DNA of 64,000 bases from Kitasatospora sp. NBC_01266 (GTDB lineage: Bacteria > Actinomycetota > Actinomycetes > Streptomycetales > Streptomycetaceae), in assembly GCF_036242395.1 (NCBI RefSeq), contig NZ_CP108458.1, positions 6,200,001 to 6,264,000 of the forward strand, written 5' to 3'. The position numbers and the translations under genes are program-made. Below the pieces are notes generated by a model. It saw only the letters and a program-made list of their open reading frames with translations, was not told the origin of the DNA and did no database searches. Positions 58,177 to 64,000 of this stretch are shown here, in pieces; the first letter of the stretch is position 1; the number at the start of each line of letters is the position of its first letter.

Positions 58177-58599
58177 GTGGACAGCTGGGTGTGGTGGCTG
58201 CTGGTCGCCGTCGTTCTGGGCATACCGCTGGTGATCACGGTGCTGCCGGAGTTCGGGCTGTTCGCGCTCGGCGCCGTCGGCGCCGCGATCGCCGCCGGCG
58301 TCGGGGCGGGTGTGGTCTGGCAGTTCGTCACTTTCCTGATCGTCTCGGTCGCCATGCTGGTGGCGGTCCGACCGATCGTCTATCGCAAGCTCGACCGGGG
58401 GCCGCGGGTCCGGATGGGGATCGAGGCACTGCAGGGGGCTCGGGCGACCGTGCAGGAGCGGGTGGACCACGAAGGCGGGCGGATCAAGCTCAACGGCGAG
58501 ATCTGGTCGGCCCGGGCACTGCACCCGGACCGCGTCTACGAGCCCGGCCAGCAGGTGGATGTCGTCGAAATCCAGGGCGCGACCGCCCTGGTCGACTAG
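58177..58599 (+). CDS. NfeD-family membrane protein
   Basis: The 140-residue protein has two to three membrane helices (VWWLLVAVVLGIPLVITVLPEFGLFALGAVGAAIAAGVG and FVTFLIVSVAMLVAVRP) and a C-terminal OB-fold domain (ALQGARATVQERVDHEGGRIKLNGEIWSARALHPDRVYEPGQQVDVVEIQGATALV). This is the short NfeD form without the ClpP-like protease. NfeD proteins pair with SPFH/flotillin proteins in membrane microdomains, and such a gene follows 57 bases later. Confidence 0.9.
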   Translation: MDSWVWWLLVAVVLGIPLVITVLPEFGLFALGAVGAAIAAGVGAGVVWQFVTFLIVSVAMLVAVRPIVYRKLDRGPRVRMGIEALQGARATVQERVDHEGGRIKLNGEIWSARALHPDRVYEPGQQVDVVEIQGATALVD

Positions 58600-58656
58600 C
58601 CGGCCGTCCCGGCCCGCCAGTCGTCCGAGTCATGCAGGTTGTCCAGGGGAGACACT

Positions 58657-59718
58657 GTGGAACCCGTCCTCATCGTGCTGATCGTTCTGGTTGTGGTGGC
58701 GTTCATCGCGCTGATCCGGACGATCCAGGTGATCCCGCAGGCGAGTGCGGCGATCGTGGAGCGGTTCGGCCGATACACCCGCACGCTCAACGCGGGCCTC
58801 AACATCGTGGTGCCGTTCATCGACACCATCCGCAACCGGATCGACCTGCGCGAGCAGGTCGTCCCGTTCCCGCCGCAGCCGGTGATCACCCAGGACAACC
58901 TGGTGGTGAACATCGACACCGTCATCTACTACCAGGTGACCGACGCCCGGGCGGCCACCTACGAGGTGGCCAGCTTCATCCAGGCCATCGAGCAGCTCAC
59001 CGTCACCACGCTGCGCAACATCATCGGTTCGATGGACCTGGAGTCCACCCTGACCTCCCGTGAGGTGATCAACGCCGGGCTGCGCGGGGTGCTGGACGAG
59101 GCGACCGGCAAGTGGGGGATCCGGGTCAACCGGGTCGAGCTGAAGGCGATCGAGCCGCCGACCTCCATCCAGGACTCGATGGAGAAGCAGATGCGCGCCG
59201 AGCGGGACAAGCGCGCGGCCGTGCTCACCGCCGAGGGCCAGCGGCAGGCGGCGATCCTGCGCGCCGAGGGTGAGAAGCAGGCCGCGGTGCTCAGCGCCGA
59301 AGGTGAGGCGCAGGCCGCGGTGCTCAAGGCCGACGGTGAGGCGGCGGCGATCCGCACCGTCTTCGAGGCGATCCACGACGGTGACGCGGACCAGAAGCTG
59401 CTCGCCTACCAGTACCTGCAGACGCTGCCGCAGCTCGCCCAGGGCGACTCCAACAAGCTCTGGATCATCCCGAGCGAGGTGGGCGACGCGCTCAAGGGCC
59501 TCGGCGGCGCCTTCGGCGGGATGGCCGGGCAGGGCGGCGGGCAGGGTGCGGGGCCGAGCGTCGGCCCGAGCCTGACCAAGCAGCCGGTGGCGGACGGCAA
59601 CGGCAGCCGCCCGGTGGGTCCGGCCAACGGGCCGCGCCCGGTGGACACCGACCAGACCGGTGCGGCCCGCCCCCGGGTCAACCCGACCCGGGAGTACCCG
59701 CAGATCGATCCGGAGTGA
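58657..59718 (+). CDS. SPFH/Band 7 (stomatin-like) protein
   Basis: The 353-residue protein has an N-terminal membrane segment (PVLIVLIVLVVVAFIALIR), an SPFH domain (ASAAIVERFGRYTRTLNAGLNIVVPFIDTIRNRIDLREQVV to about 180), and a coiled-coil with AEGQRQAAILRAEGEKQAAVLSAEGEAQAAVLKADGE repeats. It lacks the flotillin C-terminal sequence and is closer to the stomatin/QmcA group. The last 80 residues are Gly/Pro-rich and disordered. GTG at 58657 follows GGGGA. It forms a pair with NfeD in organising membrane domains or protease complexes. Confidence 0.9.
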   Translation: MEPVLIVLIVLVVVAFIALIRTIQVIPQASAAIVERFGRYTRTLNAGLNIVVPFIDTIRNRIDLREQVVPFPPQPVITQDNLVVNIDTVIYYQVTDARAATYEVASFIQAIEQLTVTTLRNIIGSMDLESTLTSREVINAGLRGVLDEATGKWGIRVNRVELKAIEPPTSIQDSMEKQMRAERDKRAAVLTAEGQRQAAILRAEGEKQAAVLSAEGEAQAAVLKADGEAAAIRTVFEAIHDGDADQKLLAYQYLQTLPQLAQGDSNKLWIIPSEVGDALKGLGGAFGGMAGQGGGQGAGPSVGPSLTKQPVADGNGSRPVGPANGPRPVDTDQTGAARPRVNPTREYPQIDPE

Positions 59719-59727
59719 CGTGCCTCG

Positions 59728-59753
59728 GGTGACCGGCCCCGGCCCCGGTCACC
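59728..59753 (+). terminator. Terminator after the SPFH gene
   Basis: GGTGACCGG pairs with CCGGTCACC (9 bp) around an 8-base GC loop, 9 bases after the stop codon. Confidence 0.7.
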
Positions 59754-59873
59754 GGGTCGTCTCAGGTCCCGTCTCTCATCATGGAACTTGCTAGGCGCTC
59801 GGCCCACCGTCCGGCATGATCGCGAACGCCGCCACCCTCATGGGGGCGGACACGCGAGAGTAGGGACGAGTCA

Positions 59874-60632
59874 ATGACTCCATGGGAAGGGCTGGCGGTC
59901 TTCGCCGCCGGCATGGGTGCGGGCACCATCAATGTCATCGTGGGATCGGGAACGCTGATCACGTTCCCGGTCCTGCTGGCGATCGGGCTGCCCCCGGTCA
60001 CCGCGAACGTCTCCAACACGCTGGGCCTGGTGCCCGGTTCGGTCAGCGGCGCGATCGGCTACCGGCGCGAACTCACCGACCAGAAGGGCCGGCTGATCCG
60101 GCTCGGCGTCGCCGCGCTGCTCGGCGGCCTGCTCGGCGCCTTCCTGCTCACCAAGCTGCCCAGCAAGGCCTTCGACGCCATCGTGCCGGTGCTGATCCTG
60201 CTGGCCCTGGTCCTGGTGGTGATCCAACCCCGGGTGGCCCGCGCGGTGGCCGCGCGCGGCGGCAAGCCCACGCACCCGGACGGCAGCCCGCTGCTGGTCG
60301 CCGGGATCTTCTGCTCCGCCGTCTACGGCGGCTACTTCGGCGCCGCGCAGGGTGTGCTGATGCTCGCGCTGATGGGCATGCTGCTCCGCGACGAGCTGCA
60401 GCGGATGAACGCGGTCAAGAACGTGCTCGCACTGATCGTCAACGGCGTCGCCGCGATCTTCTTCATGTTCACCGCCTCGATGGACTGGCTGGCGGCCCTG
60501 CTGATCGCGGTCGGCTCGGCGCTCGGCGGCCTGATCGGCGCCAAGGTCGGCCGCAGGCTGCCACCGACCGCGCTGCGCGGGCTGATCGTGGTGGTCGGCC
60601 TGGCCGCCGTGACCAAGCTGCTGCTGACCTGA
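59874..60632 (+). CDS. TSUP-family permease (TauE/SafE-like)
   Basis: The 252-residue protein has eight membrane helices of the sulfite exporter TauE/SafE family. The two-fold repeat is visible: GMGAGTINVIVGSGTLITFPVLLAIGLPPVTANVSNTLGL in the first half and SAVYGGYFGAAQGVLMLALMGMLLRDELQRMNAVKNVL in the second. Members carry sulfite, sulfonates or other small anions out of or into the cell; specificity is not predictable here. The gene stands alone. Confidence 0.88.
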   Translation: MTPWEGLAVFAAGMGAGTINVIVGSGTLITFPVLLAIGLPPVTANVSNTLGLVPGSVSGAIGYRRELTDQKGRLIRLGVAALLGGLLGAFLLTKLPSKAFDAIVPVLILLALVLVVIQPRVARAVAARGGKPTHPDGSPLLVAGIFCSAVYGGYFGAAQGVLMLALMGMLLRDELQRMNAVKNVLALIVNGVAAIFFMFTASMDWLAALLIAVGSALGGLIGAKVGRRLPPTALRGLIVVVGLAAVTKLLLT

Positions 60633-60693
60633 CGCCTGGTCAGTCGCTAGCATCGGTTGCTCCGGGGGGATCCACCTGACCTGGAGCGACGCG

Positions 60694-60993
60694 ATGAGCA
60701 GCAGCCCCCTCCTCACCGAGGACCAGATCACCGCCGGACTGGCCCGACTGACCGGCTGGCGCCGGCAGGGCGAGGCGATCACCCGGACCGCCGAGGCCAC
60801 CGACTTCCCGGCCGCGATCCGCGTGGTCGTGGCGGTCGCCGAGGCGGCCGAGGCGATGAACCACCACCCCGACATCGACATCCGCTGGCGCACCCTGACC
60901 TTCACGCTCGCCACCCACAGCGCGGGCGGCGTGACCGACCTGGACCTCCAACTGGCGGCCAGGATCGACCAGGCGCTCGACCAGCAGGGGTGA
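60694..60993 (+). CDS. phhB: Pterin-4a-carbinolamine dehydratase
   Basis: The enzyme dehydrates 4a-hydroxytetrahydropterin formed by pterin-dependent hydroxylases. The 99-residue protein has the family signature NHHPDIDIRWRTLTFTLATHSAGGVTDLD, with the three catalytic His residues, and the usual helix-sheet length. GGAG lies near the ATG. No phenylalanine hydroxylase gene is next to it, so its partner cannot be stated; the family also works in other roles. Confidence 0.92.
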   Translation: MSSSPLLTEDQITAGLARLTGWRRQGEAITRTAEATDFPAAIRVVVAVAEAAEAMNHHPDIDIRWRTLTFTLATHSAGGVTDLDLQLAARIDQALDQQG

Positions 60994-61024
60994 CGGTTCG
61001 GTCAACGAACCTGACGGTCCGTCG

Positions 61025-61090
61025 ACCGAACCGACCGAACCGACCGAACCGACCGTGCCGACCGAACCGACCGTGCCGACCGCCGAACCG
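61025..61090 (+). repeat. 9-bp tandem repeats upstream of the BamB-like gene
   Basis: Six 9-bp units run from 61025: three ACCGAACCG, then ACCGTGCCG, ACCGAACCG, ACCGTGCCG, followed by a 12-base variant. The period keeps a reading frame (T-E-P/T-V-P), but no start with a ribosome site precedes it. It ends in the hairpin at 61088. Confidence 0.85.
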
Positions 61091-61117
61091 CGTGCCCGGG
61101 GCCGCCCGGGCACGCGG
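61088..61117 (+). terminator. Terminator after the pterin dehydratase
   Basis: CCGCGTGCCCGGG pairs perfectly with CCCGGGCACGCGG (13 bp) around a GCCG tetraloop, 95 bases after the stop codon and 55 bases before the next gene. Confidence 0.75.
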
Positions 61118-61171
61118 GGGCGGCGTGAGATGCTGTCCGTTCGGTGTACGCAGTCGGGACGGACGGAACGC

Positions 61172-63130
61172 ATGGCTCAGGACTATCCCCCAGCCTCCGA
61201 CCAGGGGTACCCCCGGGAGGGCGGCGGGCCGGATCCCGCCGGGTACGACTACCAGCAGACCTGGTACCCGACCGAGCAGCAGCCCTATGGCGAGCCGCCG
61301 CAGCAGCCGCCGCACTCGCCGGCCTATCCGCAGCAGCAGGCGTACCCGGGCGAGCAGGCCTACCCCGCTGACCAGGCCTACCCCGCCGACCCGGCGTACC
61401 CCGGCGAGCAGCAGCCCTGGCAGTGGCCGGACCAGCCGCAGTACCAGGCGACGGCCGAGTTCGGCTACCAGACCGACGCCACGGGGGCCTATCCGACGGC
61501 GCCCGAGCAGCCGCCCTACGCCGACCCGTACGGCACGGCCACCATGCCGGCCGTGCCGGCCCAGGCGCCCGGCGACGAGGCCGATGCCGCCGCCGCTGAA
61601 GACTCGTCAGCCGACCCTGACGCCGCGGCGTCCGAGAGCGACGCCGACGCCGACCCGGCCGTCGACCCCGCCGCCGAGGCCGAGCCGGCCGCCACCCCCC
61701 GCTCCCGGCGCGGCTCCAGCGCCAGCTCAGCCCCCGCCGGGTCCGGCGCCGCCGGCTCGCTGCTGGACCGTGCCCGCACCGCCGCCCAGGGCGCGCTCGG
61801 CGCGGTGCTCGCCACCGAAGGCGCCCCTGGTGGCCGGACCCTGCTGATCCGGGTGGCCGCCGGCGTCGCGGCCCTCGGCGTCCTGGTCACCGCCGGGGTG
61901 GTCGCCACCAGCGGCAGCGACAGCCACCACGCGGCCCCCGCGGCCCCCGTCGCCGACCCCGGTTTCGCGGTCGCCCACAACAAGATCTGGGCCGCCCAGC
62001 CCGCCGCCGCCCCGGCGGCCGGCACCGATGACACCCTGGTCGGCAGCTGGCTGCTCCCCACCGCCGTGGTCCGCGCCGACGGCAGCGGCGTGCACGCCTA
62101 CGACCTGGCGACCGGCAAGCCCACCTGGAACCTCGACGCCCCGACCGCCGGCGTCACCCCCTGCGACCTGTCGCCCACCGTCAACTCCGCCGGCATCGGC
62201 GGCGTGCTCTTCCACACCCAGGCCGACCCGAAGAGCCCCTGCGCGCTGCTCGCCGCCGTCGACACCAAGGCCGGCAAGGTCGCCTGGACCAAGCCGCTCT
62301 CCACCGCCAACCCGTACGCGGCCCAGGTCGCCGTCACCGAGGACAAGGTGATCGCGGTCGGTGACGACAAGGTGAGCGCCTGGTCGGCCGCCAACGGCCA
62401 GGACGCGTGGCAGTACGCCGGGCAGGGCAAGTACTGCACGCTCTCCGGCAGCGCCTCGGGCGCCACCGTGCTGGTGCACAGCGCCTGTGTCGACAGCAGC
62501 CCCGGCGACCAGGCCGTCGCCCTGGGCGCGGCCGACGGCAAGGTGCTCTGGGCCAAGGGCCTGCCGACCCAGCCGAAGACCACCACCGTGCTCTCCACCG
62601 AGCCGGCCGTGATGCTCACCACCGGTGACCAGCCGACCGACGACAAGGTGCTCGCCTGGGGCCAGAACGGTGACCCGGCCGTCGTCATCCCGGTCACCGA
62701 CCCGAGCGGTGGCGGTCGGCTGGACGTCGACCAGGGCAGCTTCGACCCGTTGCCGGGCGTCTTCTTCCAGGACCACACCATGGTCACCACGATGGCCGCG
62801 CCCGGCGGCCCGACCTCGGTGGTCGCCTACGACCTGAGCAGCGGGAAGCAGCTCTGGCACACCGCCGTCAGCGAGAAGGGCGCGGTGGCGGCGATCGGTC
62901 TGGACGGCGGCTCCCTGGTGCTGGCCGCCGAGGAGCGCCTCGACCAGCCCGCCCACCTGAGCCGCTTCGCCCTGACGATCGGCCAGGAGAGCGTCGGCGG
63001 CGGCTTCCCGCACAGCACCGGCTCGCTGCTCACCTCGGGCCGGGTGCTGATCGGCAACGACCGGGTGATCGCCGTGCCCGGCCACTCGGCCATCTTCGGC
63101 ACCGCGAGCGCCTACCAGGCCAAGGGCTGA
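61172..63130 (+). CDS. Membrane-anchored PQQ-like beta-propeller protein (BamB-like)
   Basis: The 652-residue protein has a long N-terminal cytoplasmic part rich in Tyr, Pro and Gln with repeats of the form AYPGEQ/AYPADQ (about 50-85), an acidic Asp/Ala stretch (about 130-175), one membrane helix (TLLIRVAAGVAALGVLVTAGVVATSG, near 230), and an exported C-terminal propeller. Propeller-type strands include GVHAYDLATGKPTWNLDAP, LLAAVDTKAGKVAWTKPL, VSAWSAANGQDAWQYAGQ and VVAYDLSSGKQLWHTAV. Function is not known; Tyr/Pro/Gln tails in actinomycete membrane proteins are often phosphorylated. The related shorter protein at 20283-21221 shares the fold. Confidence 0.83.
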   Translation: MAQDYPPASDQGYPREGGGPDPAGYDYQQTWYPTEQQPYGEPPQQPPHSPAYPQQQAYPGEQAYPADQAYPADPAYPGEQQPWQWPDQPQYQATAEFGYQTDATGAYPTAPEQPPYADPYGTATMPAVPAQAPGDEADAAAAEDSSADPDAAASESDADADPAVDPAAEAEPAATPRSRRGSSASSAPAGSGAAGSLLDRARTAAQGALGAVLATEGAPGGRTLLIRVAAGVAALGVLVTAGVVATSGSDSHHAAPAAPVADPGFAVAHNKIWAAQPAAAPAAGTDDTLVGSWLLPTAVVRADGSGVHAYDLATGKPTWNLDAPTAGVTPCDLSPTVNSAGIGGVLFHTQADPKSPCALLAAVDTKAGKVAWTKPLSTANPYAAQVAVTEDKVIAVGDDKVSAWSAANGQDAWQYAGQGKYCTLSGSASGATVLVHSACVDSSPGDQAVALGAADGKVLWAKGLPTQPKTTTVLSTEPAVMLTTGDQPTDDKVLAWGQNGDPAVVIPVTDPSGGGRLDVDQGSFDPLPGVFFQDHTMVTTMAAPGGPTSVVAYDLSSGKQLWHTAVSEKGAVAAIGLDGGSLVLAAEERLDQPAHLSRFALTIGQESVGGGFPHSTGSLLTSGRVLIGNDRVIAVPGHSAIFGTASAYQAKG

Positions 63131-63131
63131 C

Positions 63132-63164
63132 CCGAGGCGCACCGCCGCTCTTGTGTCGCCTCGG
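63132..63164. terminator. Hairpin between convergent genes
   Basis: CCGAGGCG pairs with CGCCTCGG (8 bp) across a 17-base loop just after the BamB-like stop codon; it may serve both convergent genes. Confidence 0.5.
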
Positions 63165-63188
63165 CGCACCGGCGGCACCGCGCCCGGC

Positions 63189-63764
63189 TCAGGCCACGGC
63201 AACCGCCCCGCCCGCGGCCGCGCGCCCGGTGCTGCCCGCCGGGTTGCCGGCCGACGGTGCCGCGCGCGGCAGCCAGGCGGCCAACTCGCCCGCCTCCCCG
63301 GCCCGCAGACCCAGCGCCAGCATCAGCGAGGCCTCCGGCGTCGGCTCGAAGGGCCGACGCAGCAGGGCCATCCCGGCCTGCTCGGGCGTCCGGTCGGCCT
63401 TGCGCTGGTTGTCCTCGGCGCACGCGGCCACCGTGTTCAGCCAGCTGTCGGCGCCGCCGCGCGACCTCGGGACCAGGTGGTCCACCGTGGTCGCCCGCCG
63501 CCCGCAGTAGGCGCACACGTGCTGGTCCCGGACCAGCACCCCCCGCCGCGACCACGGCGCCCGTTGTCGGAACGGCACCCGTACGTACCGCTGGAGTCTG
63601 ATCACCCGGGGCACCGGTACCGACATGCCGGTGGCCCGCATCACGCGCAGCGGATGGGCCTGCTCCACCACGGCCTTGTCCTGGAGTACCAGCACCACGG
63701 CACGCTGCAGCGACACCGTCGACAGGGGCTCGTAGCTCGCGTTCAGCACCAGCGTGTTGCGCAT
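63189..63764 (-). CDS. HNH endonuclease
   Basis: The 191-residue protein begins with the conserved MRNTLVLNASYEPLSTVSLQRAVVLVLQDKA and has the HNH core CAYCGRRATTVDHLVPRSRGGADSWLNTVAACAEDNQRKADRTPEQAG. The Cys pairs (CxxC and the later Cys) bind zinc and the DH/N/H residues form the beta-beta-alpha metal site. This branch is a chromosomally conserved actinobacterial family of unknown biological target; it is not in a phage or restriction context. GGAAGG 8 bases before the ATG fixes the start. Confidence 0.88.
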   Translation of the reverse strand: MRNTLVLNASYEPLSTVSLQRAVVLVLQDKAVVEQAHPLRVMRATGMSVPVPRVIRLQRYVRVPFRQRAPWSRRGVLVRDQHVCAYCGRRATTVDHLVPRSRGGADSWLNTVAACAEDNQRKADRTPEQAGMALLRRPFEPTPEASLMLALGLRAGEAGELAAWLPRAAPSAGNPAGSTGRAAAGGAVAVA

Positions 63765-63902
63765 ACCGGACACCTTCCAGGCCATCGCCGCCGCCGTGGC
63801 GGACCCGACCACTCTGACCGCCAAGACCCTTGCCCGACAACGGAATTTCCCCCGCTCAGCGGCCACCTCCACCCGCGTACGGGGCGCTGCCCGGACCCGG
63901 GC

Positions 63903-63915
63903 TACGCTCGGCCCC
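63903..63915 (+). promoter_or_regulatory. Leaderless -10 box of the last gene
   Basis: TACGCT at 63903-63908 is followed by 7 bases and the GTG at 63916. Confidence 0.5.
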
Positions 63916-64000
63916 GTGCCTACCGACGCGCCCACCGACCTGCCCGACGACCCGTCCAGCGAGCCGGTCGTGCCGCTGCCGCGCCCGTTCTTCGACCGGC
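63916..64000 (+). CDS. N-terminal fragment of an unidentified protein
   Basis: Only 28 codons are inside the window: VPTDAPTDLPDDPSSEPV followed by VPLPRPFFDR. The opening is a Pro/Asp-rich disordered segment, so the product cannot be named. The start is supported by the leaderless -10 box. It is divergent from the HNH endonuclease gene. Confidence 0.5.
   Translation, partial: MPTDAPTDLPDDPSSEPVVPLPRPFFDR

Overview
This window is chromosomal DNA from a high-GC actinomycete, most likely a member of the Streptomycetaceae (Streptomyces or Kitasatospora type). The basis is the strong third-position GC bias, the many GTG starts, the frequent leaderless genes with a TANNNT box 6-7 bases before the start codon, and gene families typical of this group: a Scr1-like XRE regulator with a DUF397 partner, an Asp23/AmaP cluster, a 40-residue protein beside an MFS gene, a small GATC-binding-type HTH protein, and FabG-InhA. 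From memory, the stretch from the HTH protein through moaA, tldD/pmbA and fabG-inhA resembles the SCO1814-1840 region of S. coelicolor; this was not checked. No rRNA, tRNA, IS element or CRISPR array was seen.

Layout. 1-9.8 kb: the tail of a glutamine-synthetase-family gene, a secreted amidase, a cyclophilin, a secreted serine hydrolase, a stand-alone RelA/SpoT-domain alarmone synthetase, lgt, a CPT-like kinase with a Ser/Pro minisatellite, a HipA-family kinase, an SRPBCC protein and a glycosyltransferase. 10.1-19.9 kb: an exopolysaccharide operon in which most genes overlap at start and stop (priming glycosyltransferase, O-antigen-ligase-like polymerase, MurJ-like flippase, polysaccharide deacetylase, GT4, Wzz-like chain-length protein, CelD-like acyltransferase), closed by a convergent secreted GH26-type hydrolase. 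20.3-31.9 kb: an anchored beta-propeller protein, an ABC-F ATPase behind a tiny leader ORF, a Gbn-like nucleoid protein, a crotonase, the Asp23-DUF2273-Asp23-DUF6286-AmaP envelope-stress cluster, an SDR, an exonuclease, an alcohol dehydrogenase and moaA.

32-43.6 kb: DUF3099, a tldD-pmbA-kptA operon, a UlaG-like metallo-hydrolase, fabG-inhA of the type II fatty-acid pathway, a GntR regulator facing an MFS transporter, a SixA phosphatase and serB. 44-50.2 kb: an Rv1747-like FHA-FHA-ABC transporter, an HTH-MurA fusion with a palindrome over its own promoter, and a class II ProS. 50.3-54.1 kb: an accessory-looking patch with a TetR regulator, a truncated MFS gene, an FAD monooxygenase and an XRE/DUF397 pair. 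54.3-64 kb: a GAF-histidine kinase with a NarL-type regulator, an ABC ATPase, NfeD-SPFH, a TauE-like permease, a pterin dehydratase, a BamB-like propeller protein, an HNH endonuclease and a partial gene.

Themes. Much of the window concerns the cell envelope: lipoprotein maturation, exopolysaccharide, Asp23 stress, MurA, FHA-ABC and NfeD/SPFH. Several regulators or enzymes sit beside exact palindromes that are good operator candidates (HTH-MurA, GntR/MFS, TetR/MFS, XRE/DUF397, GH26, ABC-F leader). These, together with the fabG 5' repeats and the GATC cluster around the Gbn-like gene, are the most testable observations.
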